A DNA stretch of 64,000 bases from Actinomycetota bacterium (lineage in GTDB: Bacteria > Actinomycetota > Actinomycetes > Streptosporangiales > Streptosporangiaceae). How positions within the stretch are numbered: position 1 is the stretch's first letter; each line of letters begins with the position of its first letter. The translations under genes and the position numbers were made by a program. The stretch spans positions 1-64,000 of the forward strand of contig DAHVAR010000030.1 in assembly GCA_027314515.1 (NCBI GenBank), given 5' to 3'. Shown here piece after piece: positions 16,307-23,356 of this stretch. The notes below the pieces were generated by a model that made no database searches, was not told where the DNA came from, and saw only the letters and a list, made by a program, of their open reading frames with translations.

Positions 16307-17188
16307 TTAACTGAACGCCGGGCCGCGCTCGACAAGGAGTTCATCGAGCTTTGCCTGGATGGTGTCGCGGACCTGGTCGGCCAGGTCGGCCACCAGCTCG
16401 CAGTCCGGTTCGGCTACCGGGCCGGCCGGCGTCAGCTGGCCGGCCTGCACCGGCGGGCAGAACTCGATGACCCAGTTCGACGGCAGCGGCACCGCGCCGA
16501 GCGGCCCTAGCCACGGGAACAGCGGAGTCAACGGGAAGTAGGGCAGGCGCAAAGCCCGCGCCAGCAGTTCGGAATTACCGACCATCGGGTAGATCTCCTC
16601 GGCCCCGACGATCGCGCAGGGAACCATCGGCACGCCCGCCTGCAGGGCCGTGCGGGCGAAGCCGCCGCGGCCGAAGCGCTGCAACCGGTACCGCTCGCTG
16701 AACGGCTTGCCGATCCCCTTGAAACCTTCCGGGAACACCCCGACCAGCTCGCCCGCCTCCAGCAGTTCCAGCGCCCCGGCCGGGTCCGCCCTGGCATGCC
16801 CGCTCTTGCGGGCCAGCGAGGCCAGCACCGGCAGCGTGTACACCAGGTCAGCGGTCAGCAACCGGACGTTCCGGGCGGCCGGGTGCTCGGCGTAGACGCA
16901 CGCTTGCAGCATGATCGCGTCGAGCGGAACCACGCCCGAATGATTGGCGACGATCAGCGCCGGACCTGCTGCCGGTACGTGCTCCAGCCCGCGCGCCTGG
17001 ACCCGGAACCAGTTCCGGTAAAGGGCCAGCGCAGCTGGCATGAAGACCGCGGAGTTGAGATCGGGGTCGAAACCGAACTGGTCAACCTCGTAGTCACCGG
17101 ACAGCCGGCGCCTGGCAAACTCAGCCGCGCCGGAAAGCCCCCGCCACCAGCCAGGGCGACGAGCGTCTGGTTGGCCGTCCGCAGGCAG
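16307..17188 (-). CDS. Lysophospholipid acyltransferase family protein (PlsC-like)
   Basis: Transfers acyl chains to a lysophospholipid or related glycerolipid acceptor at the membrane. NHSGVVPLD is the family HX4D catalytic motif and VFPEGFKGIG the FPEG block. The upstream SGDYEVDQFGFD belongs to the actinobacterial subfamily (compare Rv0502). The start is unresolved: between the bS22 stop (17190) and this conserved N terminus there is no in-frame ATG, GTG or TTG. A CTG at 17186-17188 would place the start right after bS22; otherwise translation starts at a GTG (17296) overlapping bS22. I list the CTG version. Confidence 0.85.
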   Translation of the reverse strand: MPADGQPDARRPGWWRGLSGAAEFARRRLSGDYEVDQFGFDPDLNSAVFMPAALALYRNWFRVQARGLEHVPAAGPALIVANHSGVVPLDAIMLQACVYAEHPAARNVRLLTADLVYTLPVLASLARKSGHARADPAGALELLEAGELVGVFPEGFKGIGKPFSERYRLQRFGRGGFARTALQAGVPMVPCAIVGAEEIYPMVGNSELLARALRLPYFPLTPLFPWLGPLGAVPLPSNWVIEFCPPVQAGQLTPAGPVAEPDCELVADLADQVRDTIQAKLDELLVERGPAFS

Positions 17189-17189
17189 G

Positions 17190-17288
17190 TTACTTCTTGT
17201 TCCGGCGCTGAACTCGGGTCTTCCGGAGCAGCTTGCGGTGCTTCTTCTTGGCCATCCGCTTGCGGCGCTTCTTGATGACGGAACCCAC
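17190..17288 (-). CDS. Small ribosomal subunit protein bS22 (AURKAIP1/COX24 domain)
   Basis: A 32-residue, extremely basic protein: GSVIKKRRKRMAKK followed by HRKLLRKTRVQRRNKK. It matches the actinobacterial 30S protein bS22 described in Mycobacterium smegmatis ribosomes. The start is GTG at 17286-17288, with GAGGGTGG about 5 nt upstream. The neighbours (HTH protein and proC upstream, PlsC downstream) are the same as at Rv0500B. Confidence 0.92.
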   Translation of the reverse strand: MGSVIKKRRKRMAKKKHRKLLRKTRVQRRNKK

Positions 17289-17481
17289 GAGACCACCCTC
17301 AATTTCTTCCCTGGCTGACGGGCATGCCCACACACATGCTCGCCACTTCGGGCGGCCGGGCAACATGCCAACGCCACAGCGTACCTCTGCCGGGCCGGCT
17401 TGCCTGGCAAAGCCCGGCAACAGCCGCCCGGCTAAGCGGCAACGACCGGGGTAACCGCCTGGATCGCAGCCTGCCGCAGGC

Positions 17482-17685
17482 TCACTCCGGGCCCACGTAC
17501 GCCTCCCTGAGGTACCCGGTGACGGCCTGCTCGGGTACCCGGAACGAGCGGCCGACGCGGATTGCCTCAAGCTCACCGGAGTGAACAAGGCGGTAAACGG
17601 TCATCTTCGAAACGCGCATGATCGCAGCCACCTCGGCTACGGTCAGGAACCTGACATCGCTGAGCGGAGTTGCGTCTGCTGCCAT
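17482..17685 (-). CDS. BldC-like/excisionase-type helix-turn-helix protein
   Basis: A 67-residue protein that is essentially one MerR-type winged HTH: RFLTVAEVAAIMRVSKMTVY, then HSGELEAIRVGRSFRVPEQA. It lacks an effector domain, as in BldC and the Rv0500A family. The ATG at 17683-17685 has GAGG seven bases upstream. DNA binding is expected; targets are unknown. It precedes bS22 in a conserved order. Confidence 0.88.
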   Translation of the reverse strand: MAADATPLSDVRFLTVAEVAAIMRVSKMTVYRLVHSGELEAIRVGRSFRVPEQAVTGYLREAYVGPE

Positions 17686-18076
17686 TGATAACCCTCTTCC
17701 GACCGAACTGGTACGCCTATCGAGATCTGGCGCATCAGTCACGCCCGTATCCAGCGTAAGTCCTGTATGGAAAAGGGCAACCCCGCGCGAGCGCTGCCAT
17801 TTTGGCAGCCGCGCCCTGCCAGCCGCCCTATTCCCGCCAGAACCAGCGTCACCGCAGGTCACACGTGTGGCAGCCAGCCTCGCACGGCAGGCAGCCTCGC
17901 AGGGCAGGCAGGCCAATCCATGTCATTGCCCGATCGCGCCGAACTTTGGCCATGTAACCCGCACGGCCGGCGACGGAGCCGCCGACGGCCGGCCGGCGAA
18001 TGCCACTGGCCGGCGCCCGCCGGCAAACTGCGCGCGGCGGAGGCGGGTTGCCGGGTGCGCCCGTTCCCGGCGTGAT
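17686..18076. other. Intergenic region between proC and the HTH gene
   Basis: These 391 bases hold short imperfect GC-rich repeats (variants of GCAGGCAGCCTCGCA near 17875-17910). They must contain the promoter for the HTH-bS22-plsC run. I see no confident operator or RNA gene. Confidence 0.35.
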
Positions 18077-18874
18077 CTAGCCGGCGCCCAGTTCGCGGCC
18101 GCGGTCCCTGGCCGCCTCGATCGCGGCCAGGATGGCCGCCCGGACGCCATGGCGCTCGAGCTCGCGGATCGCGTTAATGGTCGTGCCGCCGGGTGAGGTC
18201 ACCGCCTCGCGCAGCAGGACCGGATGCTCGCCTGAGTCGCGGAGCATGGTAGCGGCGCCATAGACGGCCTGTTTCACCATCTCCAGCGCGGTGGCACGCG
18301 GCATGCCGAGCAGGATGCCAGCGTCAACCATGGCCTCGACCAGGAAATACACATACGCCGGGCCGCTGCCGGACAGGGCGGTCGCGGCGTCCTGCTGGGA
18401 CTCGGGGATGCGCAGCACCTTGCCGACCGGGCGGAGCAGGTCCTCAGCCCGGCGCAGGTGCTCGTCGGTCGCATGCGGGCCAGCGGAGATCACGCTCATC
18501 GCCTCGTCGACCAGCACCGGGGTGTTGGACATCACCCGGACCACCGGCACGTCCCCGGCGAGCCTGCTCCCGATGAAGGCGGTCGTGATGCCGGCCGCCA
18601 CCGAGATGACCAGCTTGTCCGGCGTGACCACCGGCCTGATCTCGTCCAGCAGCGCGGCCATGTCCTGCGGCTTGACCGCGATGACCAGGGTCTGCGCCAG
18701 GACGGCGGCTTCGGCCGCCGACACCACCTCGATGCCGTAGGCGGCCCGGAGCTGGTCGGCCCGCTCGACCCGGCGGGCCGCGGCGACGATCCCGGCGGGG
18801 GTGACGACGCCCGCGCGCAGCAGTCCCGAGGCCAGCGCTTCGCCCATCTTGCCAGCGCCCAGAATGGCGATCAC
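18077..18874 (-). CDS. proC: Pyrroline-5-carboxylate reductase
   Basis: Reduces 1-pyrroline-5-carboxylate to L-proline with NAD(P)H in the cytosol. The 265-residue protein has the N-terminal dinucleotide motif AILGAGKMGEAL, then VKPQDM, VMSNTP and the C-terminal signature ALSGSGPAYVYFLVEAM with REAVTSPGGTT. Length and motifs are standard. It heads the block that continues into the HTH and bS22 genes. Confidence 0.95.
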   Translation of the reverse strand: MIAILGAGKMGEALASGLLRAGVVTPAGIVAAARRVERADQLRAAYGIEVVSAAEAAVLAQTLVIAVKPQDMAALLDEIRPVVTPDKLVISVAAGITTAFIGSRLAGDVPVVRVMSNTPVLVDEAMSVISAGPHATDEHLRRAEDLLRPVGKVLRIPESQQDAATALSGSGPAYVYFLVEAMVDAGILLGMPRATALEMVKQAVYGAATMLRDSGEHPVLLREAVTSPGGTTINAIRELERHGVRAAILAAIEAARDRGRELGAG

Positions 18875-19040
18875 GGTGGAAGCCTACCGTCGGGCAGGCT
18901 TACCCGATCGTCCGCGCAGTCGCCGCCTTGCTGATCGGCCACCAGGCCGTAAGACGGCACCGACAGGTCGCGCCGCGCTGCCGCTGCACTGGCGGACGCC
19001 CTCCCGGGTCTATGTAATGCAAACCATATTGAGATAGAGC

Positions 19041-19046
19041 TATTAT
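19041..19046 (+). promoter_or_regulatory. Leaderless -10 element of the second vapBC pair
   Basis: TATTAT lies exactly six bases before the ATG at 19053, the same spacing as in the first vapBC pair and the ATPase gene. The surrounding 40 bases are unusually AT-rich and contain a small ATAG-AG-CTAT dyad and outer ATGCA/TGCAT arms that may be the antitoxin operator. Confidence 0.55.
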
Positions 19047-19052
19047 AGATGC

Positions 19053-19307
19053 ATGTCACTGCTCCAGATCAGGGACGTCCCCGATGAAACCCGGCGCGCT
19101 CTGAAAGCGCGCGCGGCGGCAGACGGCAGGTCTCTGAACGCCTACCTGCTCGACCTGCTGCGCCGGGAGGTAGCCCGCCCGTCCGTCGCCGAGGTCCTCC
19201 AGCGGGCGGCCGGGCGCGCCGAGCGCTCCACCGCGCCTGCGCTCAGCGCGCTGCAGGCAGCGCGCGATGAGCGGCAGGAGGAACCTGGCGGGGCGGCCCC
19301 GCGGTGA
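19053..19307 (+). CDS. Ribbon-helix-helix antitoxin (FitA/VapB-like)
   Basis: An 84-residue protein. The first 45 residues (SLLQIRDVPDETRRALKARA, then DGRSLNAYLLDLLRREV) form a ribbon-helix-helix domain of the FitA/Arc type. The tail should bind the PIN toxin encoded next. The start is the ATG directly following a leaderless-type -10. It overlaps the toxin gene by 4 bp (GTGA). Confidence 0.87.
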   Translation: MSLLQIRDVPDETRRALKARAAADGRSLNAYLLDLLRREVARPSVAEVLQRAAGRAERSTAPALSALQAARDERQEEPGGAAPR

Positions 19308-19693
19308 TCGTCATCGACTGCTCTGCAGTAGTCGACGCGCTCACCGCTGCCGATGACGCAACCAGCCTGCGCGCTCGATTGTCAGGCGAGGACCTGCACG
19401 CTCCGGCGCTGCTCGACTTCGAGGTCGTCGCTGCTCTGCGGGGCCTGGTGCTCGGCAGCCACCTGACACCGACGCGGGCACAGGACGCGCTGACCGACTT
19501 CGAAGACCTGCCCATCGAGCGCTGGCCCTCTTCTGACAGCTTCCGCAGGCGGGCCTTCCAGCTCCGGCACAACGTATCCGCTTACGATGCCGCCTACATC
19601 GCGCTCGCCGAGGCGCTGGACTGCCCTTTGCTCACCCGCGACGCCAGGCTGCGCAAGTCATCCGGTCATCGCGCCCGCATAGAAGTTCTCTGA
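19304..19693 (+). CDS. vapC: VapC-type PIN-domain toxin
   Basis: A 129-residue PIN-domain RNase. Acidic residues are in VIDCSAVVDAL, the LLDFEVVAALRG region, SAYDAAYIALAEAL and LLTRDARL, the standard order. It starts with GTG overlapping the antitoxin stop. It is only distantly similar to the VapC at 4.3 kb, so the two pairs are independent and probably not cross-reacting. Confidence 0.88.
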   Translation: MIVIDCSAVVDALTAADDATSLRARLSGEDLHAPALLDFEVVAALRGLVLGSHLTPTRAQDALTDFEDLPIERWPSSDSFRRRAFQLRHNVSAYDAAYIALAEALDCPLLTRDARLRKSSGHRARIEVL

Positions 19694-19778
19694 CCCAGAG
19701 TGCCGCGCCCAGCTGGCCGCTGACGACCGCCTGGCAAAAGCGCCGGGCCTTGGCTGTGTCGTGGAGCAATCGTCAGCG

Positions 19779-20267
19779 TCAATCATCGATTCGGGTCGGA
19801 ACTCTGCCGTTTTCCGCCTGGCGCCGCCAGATTACGCGCAGCATCAGCGATATAACGGCCGCCGAAGCCGCCGACGTAGCCAGCAGCTGGACTACCAGCG
19901 CCGCAGGCAGGCCGTGGCGCTCGGCATGACTAACCACAAAAGCTGCGCTGACGCCCGCGCTGCCGAAGACGACCCCGCAGCACAAGGCCAGTGCCCAGCC
20001 CGATTGCCGCGCCATCCACCCGTTCAAGCCACGTTGAGGAAACGGGCGCGCGATCACGCGCAGCCACCTGTACCGGCCCAGCATGATGACGGCAGCAGTG
20101 ACAATGCCGACCAGGAGCGCCATCACCAACCGGGCAACCCACGTGGACGTCGTACTGCCGCCCCGGTACGCAAAGACAACAACGAATGCGAGAACGCACC
20201 ACGGCGCTGTCAGCATGACGCCGATAACTAGCAGGGCGCGCTCGGCCACTGACCACGAGCGCCTCAA
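19779..20267 (-). CDS. Hypothetical four-helix membrane protein
   Basis: A 162-residue protein with about four hydrophobic helices (LLVIGVMLTAPWCVLAFVVV, VMALLVGIVTAAVIML, WALALCCGVVFGSAGVSAAF, VVQLLATSAASAAVISLM) and arginine-rich loops. I do not recognise a family. The hydrophobic pattern supports it as a real gene. It lies between the vapC toxin and proline dehydrogenase, with no obvious functional partner. Confidence 0.55.
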   Translation of the reverse strand: MRRSWSVAERALLVIGVMLTAPWCVLAFVVVFAYRGGSTTSTWVARLVMALLVGIVTAAVIMLGRYRWLRVIARPFPQRGLNGWMARQSGWALALCCGVVFGSAGVSAAFVVSHAERHGLPAALVVQLLATSAASAAVISLMLRVIWRRQAENGRVPTRIDD

Positions 20268-20323
20268 GCGAGCCTCCCTGACCGCACATCCGTCGCGCTT
20301 TCCTGCTAACTACGGCGGCTGGC

Positions 20324-21286
20324 CTAGCGGCGGGAACTCAGCGCGCGAAGGAAGAAGGCGAGGTTGGCCGGCCGCTCGGCCAGCCTGCGCACCAGGTAGC
20401 CGTACCAGTCATTGCCATAGGGCAGGTAGACGCGCACCTGCGCGCCGGCTGCGGCAAGCCTGGCCTGCTCGTCCGGACGGATGCCGTAAAGCATCTGGTA
20501 TTCAAAGCCAGTTGGCTCCCGGCCGAGGAGTCCGGCCTTGGTCCCGGCGATCCGGATCAGCCGCGGATCATGGGTCGCGAGCATCGGATAGCCGCTGCCC
20601 TCCAGCAAGGTCCGCATGCAGCGCACGTAGCTGCGGTCCACCTCTGCCCGGCTCGTCCAGGCGACGGAGTCAGGCGCCTGGTAGGCGCCCTTGCACAGCC
20701 GGACCCTGGAGCCGTGAACGGCCAGTGCCTGGCAATCGGCCGGGCTGCGGCGCAGGTAGGACTGGATGACGCAGCCAAGATCGGGGAAATCCGCCCGCAA
20801 TTCGCTGACCAGCTTGAGCGTCTGGTCAATCCGGCTGTGATCTTCCATGTCCAGCGTCACGGTCGTCCCCGCGTTGCGAGCCGCCGTCGCGATCCGCGAA
20901 ATGTTCTCCAGCGCCGTCTTCTCGCCGTGCTCGGCCAGGCCAAGGCCCACCGCGGTCGGCTTGACCGACACCTCGGCCCGGCCGTGGCCGGACAGCCCGG
21001 CCGCGGACAGCCGGCCAAGCAGCCGGACGTATTCCGCGGCGACCCCGGCGGCCTGCTCCGGGTCAGTTGTGTCCTCGCCGAGAAAGTCGATCGTGACCAG
21101 CCTGCCGTCACGGATGAGCCGCTCGGTGACGGTCAGTGCATCGTCGGCGGTTTCGCCGGCCACGAACCTGGCTACGACGTCCCGGGTCAGCGGGGTCGCC
21201 ATGATCAGGTCGCGGGCCTGCTTGCTTGCGGACAGGGCCAGGAGCGCTTGGCGCAGCACGGCTGATGAACCTCCAGGGAACGGCAT
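20324..21286 (-). CDS. Proline dehydrogenase
   Basis: FAD-dependent oxidation of proline to pyrroline-5-carboxylate, the first step of proline catabolism. The 320-residue mono-functional enzyme has VTIDFLGEDT, VSVKPTAVGLG, TLDMEDHSRID, VRLCKGAYQAP and MLYGIRPDEQ followed by RVYLPYGNDWYGYLVRRLAE, the Tyr/Arg-rich FAD and substrate motifs. No P5C dehydrogenase gene follows in this window. proC (biosynthesis) is 1.5 kb away, so opposing proline reactions are encoded close together. Confidence 0.93.
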   Translation of the reverse strand: MPFPGGSSAVLRQALLALSASKQARDLIMATPLTRDVVARFVAGETADDALTVTERLIRDGRLVTIDFLGEDTTDPEQAAGVAAEYVRLLGRLSAAGLSGHGRAEVSVKPTAVGLGLAEHGEKTALENISRIATAARNAGTTVTLDMEDHSRIDQTLKLVSELRADFPDLGCVIQSYLRRSPADCQALAVHGSRVRLCKGAYQAPDSVAWTSRAEVDRSYVRCMRTLLEGSGYPMLATHDPRLIRIAGTKAGLLGREPTGFEYQMLYGIRPDEQARLAAAGAQVRVYLPYGNDWYGYLVRRLAERPANLAFFLRALSSRR

Positions 21287-21315
21287 TGTTCACGGCTCGC
21301 TCGCTCGGGCTCAGG

Positions 21316-22380
21316 CTACTCGCGGGCCCGGCCGATCAAGTCGGTACGCCGGCGCTTGAGCTCACCCTGGATGTTAGCCCCGGCATCGGGAGCTACCAGG
21401 ACTTCCTGTGCCGCCGCAATCCCGTCGACCTGCAGCGTGGCGCCGACCGGCGTGGTCCGCTTGACCAGTGCCAGCGCGATGGGCCCGAGCTCGTAGTGCC
21501 GGGCCGACGAGCCGGCGAAGCCGACGGCGGTCTCGTCCAGCAGCACCTGATCACCCCGGCTTGGCAGCTTATTCTCACTGCCGTCCAGGAGCAGCCGTAC
21601 CAGCCTGCGGGGCGGATGGCCGAGGTTGTGCACCCGCGCGACCGTTTCCTGGCCGCGGTAGCAGCCCTTGCTGAGATGCACCGCGGTCTCGATCCAGCCC
21701 ACCTCGTGCGGGATGGTCCGGTGGTCGGTGTCCAGGCCGAGCCGGGGTCGCCCGGCGGCGATGCGCAGCGCCTCGTGCGCCCAGATGCCGGCCAGCGCCG
21801 CGCCGGCCGAGCGGAGCCCGGACACCCGCGCGGCCAGCTCCGCGCGGGGCACTATCAGGTCGGTCCCGAATCCGGTACTGGTCACGATGGCCGGGCGGCC
21901 CGCCGCTTCGGGCATTTCCGGCCCGTGCAGGGTCAGCACCGCGTACTGCGCCGACACGTCCTCCGGTTCGACCCTGAGCATGAAGCGCATCGAGGTCAGG
22001 AAGCCGGCCAGCGAGTCGATCATGCCGGGCTCGACATGGGCCCACACGGCCGAGCCGTCGTCGGTCAGCGTGAGGTGATGCTCGACGTGGCCTTGCGGGC
22101 TGAGAATGAGCGCCTCAGCGCTCGCGCCCGGCGCCAGCCGTTCCACGTGCGCGGTCGTGAGGCTGTGCAGCCAGGTCAGCCGGTCCGGGCCAGTGATGCG
22201 GAGCACTCCCCGGTTAGACCGGTCGACCACGCCGAAGCGCATGGCCAGCGCGCGCTGCTCGGCAAACGGGTCGCCGTAGTGAGCCGCGATGCCCGCGTCC
22301 GGCCCGTCGGCTGCGACGGCACCGGGCTCGGCGAGCAGCGGGCTCATCAGCTGAGCTGAGCGATTCGCGAGGTCCGCCAC
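21316..22380 (-). CDS. ygfZ: YgfZ/GcvT-domain folate-binding protein
   Basis: A 354-residue GcvT-fold protein with the YgfZ signature KGCYRGQETVARV near residue 240; its Cys is the conserved functional residue. The YgfZ family uses tetrahydrofolate and supports repair or assembly of certain iron-sulfur enzymes. The start may be the annotated ATG (22380) or the in-frame ATG for MSPLLAEPG 11 codons later. The end of the proline dehydrogenase gene lies downstream and the fur-type gene upstream, all on the same strand. Confidence 0.88.
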   Translation of the reverse strand: MADLANRSAQLMSPLLAEPGAVAADGPDAGIAAHYGDPFAEQRALAMRFGVVDRSNRGVLRITGPDRLTWLHSLTTAHVERLAPGASAEALILSPQGHVEHHLTLTDDGSAVWAHVEPGMIDSLAGFLTSMRFMLRVEPEDVSAQYAVLTLHGPEMPEAAGRPAIVTSTGFGTDLIVPRAELAARVSGLRSAGAALAGIWAHEALRIAAGRPRLGLDTDHRTIPHEVGWIETAVHLSKGCYRGQETVARVHNLGHPPRRLVRLLLDGSENKLPSRGDQVLLDETAVGFAGSSARHYELGPIALALVKRTTPVGATLQVDGIAAAQEVLVAPDAGANIQGELKRRRTDLIGRARE

Positions 22381-22442
22381 GTTCCCTTCCCTTCTCGGCG
22401 GAAGGCTGCTTCCGCTGCTAGCAGGCTATGCGCTGCGGGCGG

Positions 22443-22865
22443 TCACGGCCGTTCCGGCCGGCACTCAGCACACAGCCCGAAGACGGTGAGATGCCCGACA
22501 TCGGTGGCGAATCCCTGACTCTCCTCAAGGGCCGTCACCAGCGGCCGCACGGTTGCCTGGTCCACCTCGGTCACCCGCTCGCACTGGCGGCAGACCAGGT
22601 GCACGTGCTGGGCGTGCTCGGCGAGGTGGTAGGTGGGCGCCCCGTGGCTCAGATGACTGTGCTTCACCAGGCCGAGTTGCTCCAGCAGTTCCAGCGTGCG
22701 GTAAACGGTTGAGACGTTGATGCCGCGAGCGGTCTGCCTGACGTCGCCGTAGATCTCTTCCGGCGTGGCGTGCTCCAGCCGGGCGACCGCTTCCAGTACG
22801 AGCTGCCGCTGGGGCGTGACGCGATAACCGCTGGCCCGGAGCGCGTCGTCCCACGTCTGCGCCAT
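22443..22865 (-). CDS. Fur-family metal- or peroxide-responsive repressor
   Basis: A 140-residue Fur protein: winged helix RVTPQRQLVLEAVARLEHAT and NVSTVYRTLELLEQLGLV, then the metal-binding C-terminal part with HVHLVCRQCERV (CxxC) and LCAECRPERP (CxxC). The two CxxC pairs form the structural zinc site. The sequence does not decide between iron (Fur), zinc (Zur) or peroxide (PerR/CatR-like) sensing. It sits next to ygfZ, which fits an iron/Fe-S link but proves nothing. Confidence 0.88.
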   Translation of the reverse strand: MAQTWDDALRASGYRVTPQRQLVLEAVARLEHATPEEIYGDVRQTARGINVSTVYRTLELLEQLGLVKHSHLSHGAPTYHLAEHAQHVHLVCRQCERVTEVDQATVRPLVTALEESQGFATDVGHLTVFGLCAECRPERP

Positions 22866-22945
22866 GACCCGAGTCTAGTGACAACCGCCAGGTAACGCGC
22901 TTGCCTGCGGCACCGCGGGTGACGTAGCGTTCCTGGTGACGCAGG

Positions 22946-23004
22946 AAAGGAGGTGGTCCAACAGTATGCATAGATGTCGGACTTGCGAGGTGGCTGTCCG
23001 CTAG
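22946..23004 (+). CDS. 12-residue Cys-containing mini-ORF with an extended Shine-Dalgarno
   Basis: From 22966 the frame reads M-H-R-C-R-T-C-E-V-A-V-R and stops at TAG 23002-23004. Upstream, GAAAGGAGGTGGTCC (22945-22959) pairs with the 3' end of 16S rRNA over 15 nt, with one G-U position, far longer than a normal SD. The peptide has a CxxC-like C-R-T-C. It lies in the fur/ATPase2 gap. It may be a regulatory leader peptide, a conserved micro-protein, or a ribosome-capturing RNA; the coding interpretation is tentative. The listed interval includes the SD. Confidence 0.4.
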
Positions 23005-23356
23005 CCGCCGCCTGCGTGAAGCGCCTGTTCCGCGGGTCACCCCCGGGACGGCGCATCACCGGCCGCTCTTTAGCCTGCAACGGTGACGGGTAACTGCCCG
23101 GCGCCCGAGATGGCTAAATGTTGCTGCAGATCCTGTCGACGCGGGCACCGCGGATTCAGGAACTGTCAGGGCGGAGGCCGGCGAATTCACGGCAGACACC
23201 GGACCCCCGGGCTGACCGGCCCGTCCAGCCGGTCCCCGTGCTTGGCCTGCTGGTGCATGCGCACCAGACAGGGCCGGCGCGGGAGAGGCCCGGGGGCCTT
23301 AACTTTTCCGGGCTAACTTCGTGCCGAGCGCAGCCGGGACTCTCCAGGCAGGCGGC
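23005..23356. other. Intergenic region, no confident gene
   Basis: About 350 bases after the mini-ORF up to the 3' end of the second ATPase gene. Frames here lack family motifs and look like chance GC-rich open frames. A TTAGCC/GGCTAA pair near 23069 and 23310 is too distant to call a structure. Confidence 0.35.
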
